NCBI RefSeq assembly: GCF_900100075.1
Contig: NZ_FNEG01000003.1
Coordinates: forward strand, 1 to 64,000
Direction: 5' to 3'
DNA from: Chryseobacterium jejuense
GTDB taxonomy: Bacteria > Bacteroidota > Bacteroidia > Flavobacteriales > Weeksellaceae
Length of the DNA: 64,000 nt
Below the pieces are notes generated by a model. The model made no database searches. It saw only the letters and a list, made by a program, of their open reading frames with translations, and was not told the DNA's origin. Positions 46,196 to 54,788 of the stretch are shown in pieces; within the stretch, counting starts at the first letter, position 1, and every line of letters starts with the position of its first letter. The translations under genes and the position numbers were made by a program.

Positions 46196-46768
46196 ATGAA
46201 AATTACTATTCCAAAACCCTGTCATGAAAACTGGGACAACATGTCTCATGATGAAAAAGGAAAATTCTGCTCCGTTTGCTCAAAAACAGTTCATGATTTT
46301 ACCAGCTTGTCAGATGAAGAACTTATCAATAGTTTTAATGTAAATAATGATATTTGTGGAAGATTTCGGGAAGATCAGCTAGGTGTTAATCTGAACTTTT
46401 CATTAACGAATAAACTGGCATTAGGACTATTGGTCGTGGGTGGTTTTACTGCTACTGTAAATGCTCAGGAAATAAAACCGGGAGATGCAAAGATTTCGGA
46501 GAAGGTAAGAGGAGTGAACATGAGTGTCATATCCACTGATCCTTTCAACAGAAATCCATCTGTAAGAATTGGAGCACCTGCTTCAATGCCAGCAGAAAAA
46601 CCTTTGGTTTTACTGGATGGTAAAAAGGTTTCTATAGAAGAATTACGTACAATAAAGCCGGAGATTATTGAAACTGTCAATAGTTTTTCTGCGAAAGAAG
46701 CTGTAGAAAAGTATGGTGGAAAAGGTAAAAATGGTGTAATAGTGATTACCACAAAAAAGAAGCATTGA
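46196..46768 (+). CDS. Cys-motif membrane protein with TonB-plug-like C-terminal domain
   Basis: This 190-residue protein starts with a cytosolic-looking domain with C-x2-C and related residues (PCHENW, GKFCSVCSKTVHDFT), probably zinc binding. A hydrophobic segment ends TATVNAQ. The C-terminal part (EELRTIKPEIIETVNSFSAK, EKYGGKGKNGVIVITTKK) resembles the plug start of SusC/RagA-like receptors. Such proteins are common in Flavobacteriia; their role is unclear. The next gene overlaps the stop. Confidence 0.75.
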   Translation: MKITIPKPCHENWDNMSHDEKGKFCSVCSKTVHDFTSLSDEELINSFNVNNDICGRFREDQLGVNLNFSLTNKLALGLLVVGGFTATVNAQEIKPGDAKISEKVRGVNMSVISTDPFNRNPSVRIGAPASMPAEKPLVLLDGKKVSIEELRTIKPEIIETVNSFSAKEAVEKYGGKGKNGVIVITTKKKH

Positions 46769-47217
46769 AAAAATATAAAGCGAAATACCATCAGCAACAA
46801 TTTGTTATGGTTGATGAAAAACATGCTGAGGTAGGCAGAATCGTAGAAGTAAGAAGGTTATTTTTCTTAAGGCACTACATTATTCTGAATTCCAGAAGTT
46901 ATGATATCAAAAATGTAGGTTTTTTAAAAAATGATGTGGAACTTTTTAACGGTAAAGATGTAGTCTATTTTACAGACCTTGCTAAAGAAAGGATTATTAA
47001 GTCCGGCCAAAACCTAGGAATATATTATTTTAAATTGAAGAGTATACATCAATTATTTGAAGAAGGAAAACTGTTGATAGAACTTAAGAAAGAGAAAGTA
47101 AAATCAAAAGAACCTGTTTTCCATATTGAAGCTGATGATACTGCAGACGATTTATTAATCCTGTTGTTTTTACATTATTCTACCAAAGAATTTAACGGTA
47201 TAGGAGGTGATGATTGA
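46765..47217 (+). CDS. Protein of unknown function
   Basis: This 150-residue protein starts at a TTG that overlaps the previous stop; an ATG at 46807 is the alternative. It contains two strand-rich parts and ends HYSTKEFNGIGGDD. I do not recognise it. It is probably co-transcribed with the gene before it. Confidence 0.6.
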   Translation: MKKYKAKYHQQQFVMVDEKHAEVGRIVEVRRLFFLRHYIILNSRSYDIKNVGFLKNDVELFNGKDVVYFTDLAKERIIKSGQNLGIYYFKLKSIHQLFEEGKLLIELKKEKVKSKEPVFHIEADDTADDLLILLFLHYSTKEFNGIGGDD

Positions 47218-47225
47218 TATAAAAA

Positions 47226-47258
47226 AATAAACCTCTGGTAACTTTCCAGAGGTTTATT
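47226..47258. terminator. Bidirectional terminator
   Basis: AATAAACCTCTGG and CCAGAGGTTTATT form a 13-bp stem between convergent genes. Confidence 0.8.
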
Positions 47259-47277
47259 TATAATGATAAAAATTAGT

Positions 47278-47871
47278 TTAGTTTTTCACAGCCTGAATAG
47301 CCGCTGCATAATTAGGCTCTTGAGAAATATCCGGTACCTGCTCTTCATAAACAATCGTTCCTGAAGGGTCGATTACCACAACAGCTCTGCTGAGAAGCCC
47401 TTTCATGGAAGATTCTACCATTTCTACCCCATAATTCCATCCGAAATCTGAACGGAAGTCCGAAAGCATCACAACATTGTTGATTCCTTCAGCGCCACAA
47501 AATCTTTTTTGAGCAAAAGGTAGATCTTTGGAAATACAAAGGACTACTGTATTAGGAAGGTTTCCTGCCTCCTCATTGAAATGATGAACAGACGCTGAAC
47601 AAACTCCCGTATCTACACTTGGAAAGATATTAAGGATCACATATCGTCCTTTATAAGCATCCAGGCTCTGATCATTCATATTAACATCCGTAAGAGTAAA
47701 TTTAGGTGCCGGCTTGTTTACCTCCGGTAATTTGGAATAAGTACGTACAGGTGTTCCTTTTAACAAAACAGTATTGGTAGCTTTGGATTTTTGAGCAAAC
47801 CCCATTGCTGAGAAAAAGAATAACGCACTGAAAACTATTTTTGAAAACATTGAAAATTTATTTTTAAACAA
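47278..47871 (-). CDS. tpx: Thiol peroxidase with signal peptide
   Basis: The 197-residue protein has the peroxiredoxin Tpx pattern: PSVDTGVCSASVHHFN (peroxidatic Cys), QKRFCGAEG (resolving Cys) and FGWNYGVEM. Unlike typical cytosolic Tpx it has a signal peptide ending MGFAQ, so it is probably periplasmic. The start may be the internal Met at residue 8, which keeps the signal. It reduces peroxides with thioredoxin-like donors. Confidence 0.88.
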   Translation of the reverse strand: MFKNKFSMFSKIVFSALFFFSAMGFAQKSKATNTVLLKGTPVRTYSKLPEVNKPAPKFTLTDVNMNDQSLDAYKGRYVILNIFPSVDTGVCSASVHHFNEEAGNLPNTVVLCISKDLPFAQKRFCGAEGINNVVMLSDFRSDFGWNYGVEMVESSMKGLLSRAVVVIDPSGTIVYEEQVPDISQEPNYAAAIQAVKN

Positions 47872-48021
47872 AAATATTGTTTTTTTCAGTTGGCTGGATT
47901 AATTTTCATTCAAATAGCTCTTAAATAGAGCAAATCTATTGAATCATTATTCTGAAAATCATTTTTTACGTCTACCTTTATTCTTCAAAACTTCAGATTC
48001 AAATTATTAAATACTAACAAT

Positions 48022-49650
48022 ATGAGTTCAGCAAACAATGCATCATTTCACGATATTTTTAAAAACGAAAACGAAATCCCCGAAGAATATAAAGTACCCA
48101 TCATTCATCAGAAAGTCTATCTTCTGAATGGTGAACTGGTAGAATGGAAAGGAGAAACTCAGAATATTTATTCTCCCGTTTGTATCCCTACAGAAAATGG
48201 TTTAGAAAGAAAGTTGTTGGGCAGTATCCCGAATATCGGACCCGAAGAAGCCATGGAGGTTCTTGAAGCCTGTGTAAAAGCTTATGATAATGGTCTTGGT
48301 GAATGGCCAACAATGTCCGTAGAAGGAAGAATTAAATGCATGCAGAAGTTTGTGTATTTGATGATCCAGCAGCGCGATTTGATTATAAAGCTGCTGATGT
48401 GGGAAATCGGGAAAACGCTGGCAGATTCTACTAAGGAATTTGACCGTACCGTAGATTATATTAACCAAACTATTGATGCTTTAAAAGATCTTGACAGAGA
48501 ATCTTCCCGTTTCCAACAAGCGGAAGGAACCATTGCACAGATCAGAAGAGCTCCATTGGGCGTAGTTTTAAGCATGGGTCCATTCAATTATCCTTTGAAT
48601 GAGATCTTTACGACACTGATTCCTGCTTTAATTATGGGAAATACGATTTTATTTAAGCTGCCTAAACATGGAGTATTAGCTCATTATCCTTTACTGAATG
48701 CCTTTAAAGAAGCTTTTCCAAAAGGAACAGTGAACACTTTATATGGTAAAGGCTCAGAAATTATCACCCCAATTATGGAAAGTGGAAAAGTGAATGTATT
48801 GGCGTTTATCGGTTCCAGTAAAGTAGCCAATGGATTGAAGAAATTACATCCTAAAGTGAACCGTTTAAGAGCAATTCTGAGTTTGGATGCTAAAAACGCT
48901 GCTATCGTTACTAAAAATGCCAATCTTGATGTGGCTGTAAGCGAATGTATTCTGGGAGCACTTTCATTTAACGGACAACGTTGTACTGCTTTAAAACTGA
49001 TTTTTGTTCAGAAAGAAATTGCAGCTGAGTTTACAGCGAAGTTAAGTGAAGCCGTTTCTGCTCTCAAAGCTGGTTTGCCATGGGAAAAAGACGTGAAAGT
49101 AACTCCGCTTCCGGAAGTAAATAAACCGCCTTATCTGAAAGAATGTATTGATGATGCCATACAGAAAGGTGCTGTTGTTTTAAATAAAGACGGTGGCTAT
49201 ACAGAAGAATCTTTTGTTTTTCCAGCAGTAGTTTATCCTGTAAACAGTGATATGAAACTGTATCATGAAGAACAGTTTGGCCCAGTAATTCCTGTAGTTC
49301 CGTTTGAAGATATTGAAGAACCTATCGAATATCAGGTGAATGCTTCCCATGGAATGCAGGTAAGTATTTTCAGTGAAGATCCACAGGAAGTATCAAAGCT
49401 GATTGATCCTTTTGTAAACCTGGTAAGCCGCGTCAATATCAATTGTCAGGCACAGCGTGGTCCGGATGTATTTCCTTTTACAGGAAGAAAAGACAGTGCA
49501 GAAGGTACACTTTCTGTTTTTGATGCTCTGCGTTCATTCTCCATAAGATCTCTGGTAGCTGCAAAACTTACAGATTCTAATAAAGAATTACTCAATACCA
49601 TTGTAAGGGAACATGATTCCAACTTTTTAAGCACAGACTATATTTTTTAG
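48022..49650 (+). CDS. gapN: NADP-dependent glyceraldehyde-3-phosphate dehydrogenase-like aldehyde dehydrogenase
   Basis: This 542-residue ALDH-fold protein has GPFNYPLNEIFTT, the catalytic Cys in NGQRCTALKLIFV, EEQFGPVIPVV and INCQAQRGPDVFPFTGRKDS, the RGPD...KDS segment of GapN. The usual ELGGK motif with the general-base Glu reads SLDAK here. GapN oxidises glyceraldehyde 3-phosphate to 3-phosphoglycerate and makes NADPH. The substrate assignment is by family resemblance. Confidence 0.85.
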   Translation: MSSANNASFHDIFKNENEIPEEYKVPIIHQKVYLLNGELVEWKGETQNIYSPVCIPTENGLERKLLGSIPNIGPEEAMEVLEACVKAYDNGLGEWPTMSVEGRIKCMQKFVYLMIQQRDLIIKLLMWEIGKTLADSTKEFDRTVDYINQTIDALKDLDRESSRFQQAEGTIAQIRRAPLGVVLSMGPFNYPLNEIFTTLIPALIMGNTILFKLPKHGVLAHYPLLNAFKEAFPKGTVNTLYGKGSEIITPIMESGKVNVLAFIGSSKVANGLKKLHPKVNRLRAILSLDAKNAAIVTKNANLDVAVSECILGALSFNGQRCTALKLIFVQKEIAAEFTAKLSEAVSALKAGLPWEKDVKVTPLPEVNKPPYLKECIDDAIQKGAVVLNKDGGYTEESFVFPAVVYPVNSDMKLYHEEQFGPVIPVVPFEDIEEPIEYQVNASHGMQVSIFSEDPQEVSKLIDPFVNLVSRVNINCQAQRGPDVFPFTGRKDSAEGTLSVFDALRSFSIRSLVAAKLTDSNKELLNTIVREHDSNFLSTDYIF

Positions 49651-49681
49651 TGCTAATCCCTTACTGTATTTAACATAAAAT

Positions 49682-49722
49682 AAAAATCCTTAATAAACGC
49701 CTTTGTTTTTTAAGGATTTTTT
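49682..49722 (+). terminator. gapN terminator
   Basis: AAAAATCCTTAA and TTAAGGATTTTT pair around a 16-base loop. Confidence 0.75.
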
Positions 49723-49809
49723 AACTTAATGGCTGGAATTAGAATATTTTGTGTTATAACAGGGTGCCATTTTTTATAAAGTGTTGCCTCAAGGATTAGT
49801 GTATAAATC

Positions 49810-50319
49810 ATGTCTTCATCGGAACAAGAATTTTTAGAAAAAATTGAAAAGCACAAAGGGGTAATTTTCAAGATTTCTAAAATGTACATGGATAATAAGG
49901 ACGATCAAAATGACCTCTATCAGGAGATCATTTATCAGGCGTGGAAATCTTACGGAGATTTTCAACGACGGAGTGATTTCTCAACATGGCTTTACAGAAC
50001 TGCACTTAACACAGCGATTGTTTTCCTGCGAAGTGAAAAAAAACGTAGTTTTATACAAAACCAGAACATTGACGGATTAAGTGCTCAGCAGGAACCCTAT
50101 AACGATACCGATGACCAGAATATGAAGTTGATGTATGAAGCAATTCATCAACTGAGTCCTATTGATAAAGCATTAATATTTTTCTTTTTGGAAGATTATC
50201 CGGGTAGGGAAATTGCCCATCAATTAGGCATTACAGAAGTTAATGCAAGGGTAAAGCTCAAAAGAGCGAAGACCAAATTAAAGGAGATCGTTGCCAAACA
50301 GAAAACAGGTTCAATTTAA
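49810..50319 (+). CDS. ECF-type RNA polymerase sigma factor, copy 1
   Basis: This 169-residue protein has sigma region 2 (DLYQEIIYQAWKSYGDFQRR, STWLYRTALNTAIVFLR) and region 4 (GREIAHQLGITEVNARVKLKRAKTKL). The membrane protein gene 11 bp downstream is the likely anti-sigma partner. The pair is duplicated at 51850-52962. Confidence 0.92.
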   Translation: MSSSEQEFLEKIEKHKGVIFKISKMYMDNKDDQNDLYQEIIYQAWKSYGDFQRRSDFSTWLYRTALNTAIVFLRSEKKRSFIQNQNIDGLSAQQEPYNDTDDQNMKLMYEAIHQLSPIDKALIFFFLEDYPGREIAHQLGITEVNARVKLKRAKTKLKEIVAKQKTGSI

Positions 50320-50330
50320 AAGATAAAAGA

Positions 50331-51146
50331 ATGGAGTTAGAAAACTTTAAAGAACTTTGGAATAAAGATACAGGGCAGGAACCACCTGAAATTTCCCTGG
50401 AAAAACAACGTGAGATTCACTCTCCGCTCCAGATGCTGAAAATTAATATGAAAACTGAATTTTGGCTGATGGTTGTTACTTTACCATTGCTTTTAACCAG
50501 TTTTCCCTTTGCTTCCACAGATTCCAATATCAGAACCATATCAACATTTGTCACCATTCTGACGATTGCTTTTATGACTTATTTTTATTCCCGTTTTCTT
50601 AAACTGTATACACTGCTTCAAAAGAACAGTATTAATACCAATTACGACCTGTTTAATCTTAAAACCCAACTTTTAATATCAAAAGAAATCTACATTTCAT
50701 ACTACATTTCCTATATTCCTCTTGCTTTTCTTTTATCGCTTATCAAGATCAATTTTCATTTTGATATGGAATATAATCTTTCCATTTTCGGAATAAGTTT
50801 TCTGATTACTTTACTCTTACTATGCTTTATCATAAAATATTGGATTTATTATATGTACGGAAGATACATTGATGATGTGGTGTATCTGATAGATGAATTG
50901 AACGAGGTAGACCTAAAACCGAGAACGGAGAAAAAGAAAACATGGTTTGAAAGGTCTCAGAAGTATTTTATGAATAAATTTGGGATCAGAGGAAATATAC
51001 TGAATACGGTGATATGGTATGTGTCGGTCTATATTTTTATCATTCTATTTTTGACACTTGTTCTTTTGATCATCATCATAGCGGGTGCAAAACTTGATAT
51101 TCTTGATATCGGATCATTGCAAAGAGCTTTAAATAAAATGAACTAG
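50331..51146 (+). CDS. Membrane protein, probable anti-sigma partner, copy 1
   Basis: This 271-residue protein starts MELENFKELWNKDTGQEPPEISLEKQREIHSPLQ, a cytosolic segment shared with the copy at 52372. Four hydrophobic segments and a fifth near the C-terminus follow. Adjacency to a sigma gene and the cytosolic N-terminus suggest it holds the sigma factor; this is inference. The extra C-terminal helix is absent in copy 2. Confidence 0.7.
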   Translation: MELENFKELWNKDTGQEPPEISLEKQREIHSPLQMLKINMKTEFWLMVVTLPLLLTSFPFASTDSNIRTISTFVTILTIAFMTYFYSRFLKLYTLLQKNSINTNYDLFNLKTQLLISKEIYISYYISYIPLAFLLSLIKINFHFDMEYNLSIFGISFLITLLLLCFIIKYWIYYMYGRYIDDVVYLIDELNEVDLKPRTEKKKTWFERSQKYFMNKFGIRGNILNTVIWYVSVYIFIILFLTLVLLIIIIAGAKLDILDIGSLQRALNKMN

Positions 51147-51208
51147 AGGCTGGCTGTCTTCTATAAATTGTTTATCTTTAAAAAATTGAGCTGTTAAAAG
51201 GATATCAG

Positions 51209-51568
51209 ATGGGTGAGTTTAAAAATCAAATGTATCGTATAGAAGAGTTTCTGGAACTTGTGAAGAATAAACAGGACAGAAAGGAATCTTATGATCCGGA
51301 ATACAATTACGCAGTCTATTCATCAAAAGATGAATTTGAACCTGAAATGAAAGTTTTTATCGGAGATCCCTTAGATATAGGAGAGAGCGATAACGAAATC
51401 TTACCTGATTTTGTATACCACAATAAGCTTAACTACATGTGTTCTGATGAAAATATACAGGACGTGGTGGATCTTGCTTTCGGTCAGTATGCTGATATTA
51501 CTTTTTCTCAGCTTATCACTGCCCTGAATCACTACCTTGAAAAAGATGACTTTTTAGACTTCAAATGA
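51209..51568 (+). CDS. Small acidic protein, DUF7716-like
   Basis: This 119-residue protein ends NIQDVVDLAFGQYADITFSQLITALNHYLEKDDFLDFK, reminiscent of DUF7716 proteins, some of which occur beside toxins. There is no signal peptide. It lies 62 bp after the membrane protein gene and before a terminator. The function is unknown. Confidence 0.6.
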   Translation: MGEFKNQMYRIEEFLELVKNKQDRKESYDPEYNYAVYSSKDEFEPEMKVFIGDPLDIGESDNEILPDFVYHNKLNYMCSDENIQDVVDLAFGQYADITFSQLITALNHYLEKDDFLDFK

Positions 51569-51591
51569 AGCAGCACTAAATATTGACACAA

Positions 51592-51628
51592 ATACCCTGA
51601 TATGGAAAAATATCAGGGTATTGTTTTA
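51592..51628 (+). terminator. Terminator of the sigma copy 1 operon
   Basis: ATACCCTGATAT and ATATCAGGGTAT form a 12-bp stem followed by TGTTTT. Confidence 0.8.
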
Positions 51629-51752
51629 TGTAACATTTTTGTTTTTTTATCTACTAACTGTCCAGATAATTATTACAATTAGAAACACATCTATTTTTTT
51701 TTGAATAAAGTACTATTCTAAAATAGTAAAAACTAAAAAACACACGATGATA

Positions 51753-51786
51753 AACCTGACAGTATTTTTCAGTCGGGTTCTTTTAT
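51753..51786 (+). terminator. Terminator-like hairpin before sigma copy 2
   Basis: AACCTGAC and GTCGGGTT pair with one G-U, followed by TTTTATTTTTTTT. No gene lies before it, so it may be an attenuator or end a small RNA. Confidence 0.45.
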
Positions 51787-51849
51787 TTTTTTTCATTATT
51801 TCTGTAACATTTTTTTTTAATGAGAACTAACTTTATAGAGTAACAAGCT

Positions 51850-52359
51850 ATGACCTCATTAGAGCAAGAGTTTATCCATCAGATTGAAAAGCATAAAGGA
51901 ATCATTTTTAAGATTTCTAAAATGTATATGTCTGAAAAAGATGACCGTGATGATCTTTTCCAGGAAATAACCTTTCAGTTATGGAAGGCATATCCAAATT
52001 TTAGGGGTGAAAGTGAGTTTTCAACCTGGTTGTACAGAATTGCTTTAAATACAGCGATTGTCTTCCTTAAAAACCAAAAAAGAAGAAGTTTTATCGGGAA
52101 TGAAGATTTTTCTAACCATGTCATTGCCCAAGAAGATTATGATGATGATAAAGAAGAGCGTATGGCCAAAATGTATAAAGCTATTTACTTACTTAATCCC
52201 ATTGACAAAGCTTTTATATTTTATTATCTGGAAGACTTTTCAGGAAAGCAGATCGCCGAACAGATGGGAATCTCCGAGGGAAATGTAAGAGTAAAAATGA
52301 ACCGGGCCAAAAATAAACTGAAAGATATCTTGAACCAACATACCATTAATCAACATTAA
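51850..52359 (+). CDS. ECF-type RNA polymerase sigma factor, copy 2
   Basis: This 169-residue protein is a close paralogue of copy 1: both have QEFxxxIEKHKG and KISKMYM near the start and the same length. Regions 2 (DLFQEITFQLWKAYPNFRG) and 4 (GISEGNVRVKMNRAKNKL) are intact. Its probable partner gene follows 12 bp downstream. Confidence 0.92.
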   Translation: MTSLEQEFIHQIEKHKGIIFKISKMYMSEKDDRDDLFQEITFQLWKAYPNFRGESEFSTWLYRIALNTAIVFLKNQKRRSFIGNEDFSNHVIAQEDYDDDKEERMAKMYKAIYLLNPIDKAFIFYYLEDFSGKQIAEQMGISEGNVRVKMNRAKNKLKDILNQHTINQH

Positions 52360-52371
52360 ATCAGAAATCCA

Positions 52372-52962
52372 ATGAATATAGATGAATTGAAAAATACCTG
52401 GAATGAAGATATTGCAGATGAAACCCCTGAAATAAATATAGAACAAAGAAATACAATACATCTTCCCCTTGAAAAAGTACGCAAAAACATGCGTATGGAA
52501 TTTTGGTGGGTTGTGGGAATCTTCATTTTTGCCTTTATGGTTTGTTCTGTCTGTAAGCCCTTTAAACTTCAACTGTATATTACCGTTTTGGTCGCTTCAA
52601 TGCTTATTGTTACTATTTTCTTTTACAGTAAGTTTTTCAGACTGTATAACGAGATCAGCAATACAGAACTTAAAACCAGTGATTCGCTGAAAGATCTTGT
52701 GACTCAACTGAATTTAAATAAACAGTATTATTTATCTTACTATATCAGTTTCGCCCCATTTATAGTATGTGAAATCCTTATTGTGCTTGAGTTTATACCC
52801 TGGCCACAACCCTTAAGTGAGCTGAAGATAGCCCTCATCCTGATTGGTAGTGTTATCGGAGGTTTGTTTTTATTATTTTTTAGCGGTAAGTTCTGGTTCC
52901 ATCGTTATTATGGAAGATACATTGATCATATAGAATCTCTTTTAAAAGAATTGAAGAGATAA
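52372..52962 (+). CDS. Membrane protein, probable anti-sigma partner, copy 2
   Basis: This 196-residue protein starts MNIDELKNTWNEDIADETPEI, paralogous to the copy at 50331, with four membrane helices and YYGRYIDHIESLLKEL at the end. It probably regulates the sigma factor encoded before it. Confidence 0.7.
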   Translation: MNIDELKNTWNEDIADETPEINIEQRNTIHLPLEKVRKNMRMEFWWVVGIFIFAFMVCSVCKPFKLQLYITVLVASMLIVTIFFYSKFFRLYNEISNTELKTSDSLKDLVTQLNLNKQYYLSYYISFAPFIVCEILIVLEFIPWPQPLSELKIALILIGSVIGGLFLLFFSGKFWFHRYYGRYIDHIESLLKELKR

Positions 52963-52970
52963 GTTAAACA

Positions 52971-52999
52971 GTATTGGCGGGCTGAAAGCCCGCCGATAC
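52971..52999 (+). terminator. GC-rich hairpin after sigma copy 2
   Basis: GGCGGGCT and AGCCCGCC pair around GAA, with outer GTAT/ATAC. There is no T-run, so it may be a weak terminator or a repeat. Confidence 0.55.
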
Positions 53000-53077
53000 C
53001 TATCTATATTGATAAAGTGATTTAAAATCAAATTAAAAGTAACGAAAAATTAAAGAGTCCGGTTTTTCAATCTCAAA

Positions 53078-54613
53078 TTAATTTTTCTCCGCTTTTTCCT
53101 TTCCAATTTCATTCCTTATCCAGTCCAGCTGCGGATCCTTTTTATGGATAATATCCTGCAAACTTTCTTTAATCTCTACATCAGGAACAACCCCTTTCTT
53201 AGTATCTGAAAAATCAATATTCGGCTGTACCAAAAGAAGCCCGATTGGAAATCTTATCTCAGAATTCGGAAGTTTCTGATAAGAGTAAAAGCCCGCTACG
53301 GTTCCGTCATTGGCACCTCCGGTTTCTTCCCCTACAAGAGTGGCTCTTTTATCATTCTTAAGCTTTGCTGTAATAATAGAAGACGCAGAAAAGCTTCCGC
53401 CATTAATTAACACAAAAACTTTACCATGAAAAGCTCCTTTATTGGATTTTGTAGGTTTGTCAGCTTTCATTTTGTAGAAAATTTTTCCATCTTTTTTATA
53501 AGTACTGAAAGCTTGAGCAAAAAAGTAACTCGGATAAGAGATACTTTTAATGGCGTAATCCAATGGGGAGCTTTTCCTGAAATAATTTGTTCTTAACGGA
53601 ATAGCCCTAGAAGTAACCTGAGATGGTTTTATCAGAGTAAAAGGTTTATCCGTAAGATAAGAATAAAGATTATTAATCTCATAGAGAGAACCTCCATAAT
53701 TATTACGGACATCTATGATGAGATACTCTGCCTTTGCATTTTTAATCTTCGCAAATGTTTTTTTATAGAACTCATCCGAATATTCCCGTGAAAAGCTCTT
53801 CACCTTGATATATGCAACGGTACTGTCTTTATCCAGAAATTTAAAACTTCTGTTATAAGAATTGCTGGCTGCAACATAATCATTCAGCTTTTTTTCCTGG
53901 GTACGTTTATTCATTTCCTTATCCTTTTCAAGATCTGTATCAGATTTTGATTCTCTGCTTAAAGTATAAGTATGTTTTTCGCCTTTATAAAGGGTTTCCA
54001 TAGTAGCCTTGTCTGCAAGTCCGTTTTCTGCAGTATAATAATTAAAGAACAGATCCTTTAAAAAATAAGGCTGAAAAGTAGTATTGTAGCCATCACTGCT
54101 GATAAGGTTTCTATATTTTTTGATATAATCTGAAACTGGAATATTGTTGATAGACAGGATTTCAGTTCCCGGTTCAATATTTTCAATAGAATCCCTGTTT
54201 TCTGTAATATACATCTGATCACCGGAAATATAATATCCAAACCTGCTGAATAATCCCTTTTTTTGTTCTAAAGTTTTGATTTCCTTTTTGGTGAATTTTT
54301 TTCTGGGAATTCTTAGCGAAAGATGCCCTTCCCGGATTCCTGCAATCACGGGTTGAAGCTTAAAATAAAATTGAAGGGGAGTAAGCGGCTCATTAATTGT
54401 TTGCTTAAGGCTATCAAACTTAAGATCCAATTCCTGCTTGGGAATATACCAATACAGCTGTGGGTGCATCTGCTGAAGTTTTGCATAAGCGAAATCCACA
54501 TCCTCCTTAAGCTGCTCCGGGGGAATACAAGAAGCCCGCTGTTCATTGTGCTTCTTAATAGATGCACATGAGGAAAGCATGGCCAGAGTAAATATTACCG
54601 AGTATTTTTTCAA
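53078..54613 (-). CDS. S41-family (tail-specific type) peptidase lipoprotein
   Basis: This 511-residue protein has a lipoprotein signal (LAMLSSC, Cys15), a helical N-terminal part, a PDZ-like segment (GTEILSINNIPVSDYI) and the S41 catalytic region: YLIIDVRNNYGGSLYE and NGGSFSASSIITAKLK with the nucleophile Ser, then GEETGGANDG. It should act in the periplasm or on the cell surface. The substrate is unknown. Confidence 0.88.
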   Translation of the reverse strand: MKKYSVIFTLAMLSSCASIKKHNEQRASCIPPEQLKEDVDFAYAKLQQMHPQLYWYIPKQELDLKFDSLKQTINEPLTPLQFYFKLQPVIAGIREGHLSLRIPRKKFTKKEIKTLEQKKGLFSRFGYYISGDQMYITENRDSIENIEPGTEILSINNIPVSDYIKKYRNLISSDGYNTTFQPYFLKDLFFNYYTAENGLADKATMETLYKGEKHTYTLSRESKSDTDLEKDKEMNKRTQEKKLNDYVAASNSYNRSFKFLDKDSTVAYIKVKSFSREYSDEFYKKTFAKIKNAKAEYLIIDVRNNYGGSLYEINNLYSYLTDKPFTLIKPSQVTSRAIPLRTNYFRKSSPLDYAIKSISYPSYFFAQAFSTYKKDGKIFYKMKADKPTKSNKGAFHGKVFVLINGGSFSASSIITAKLKNDKRATLVGEETGGANDGTVAGFYSYQKLPNSEIRFPIGLLLVQPNIDFSDTKKGVVPDVEIKESLQDIIHKKDPQLDWIRNEIGKEKAEKN

Positions 54614-54763
54614 TAGATCTTTGAGTTTTTTTAAGCCGCTAAAATAGAGAGTTTAAAATTAATCATCACTTAAATGAATAATAAATTTTCTGAAACACAT
54701 GATAAATTTAGTTAAAAAATTGCACTCAAATACATGTTATTTTTATCTAAGATGAAAAGTTGG

Positions 54764-54771
54764 TACCTTTG
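54764..54771 (+). promoter_or_regulatory. -7 element for the MBL-fold gene at 54789
   Basis: TACCTTTG matches TAnnTTTG, 17 bp before the ATG. Confidence 0.45.
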
Positions 54772-54788
54772 ATGTTTATTTTTCACAA

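Noticed and set aside
51747..51830. 27-codon hydrophobic peptide before sigma copy 2
   Set aside because: It coincides with a terminator-like hairpin and its T-run, so the Phe-rich frame is likely chance.
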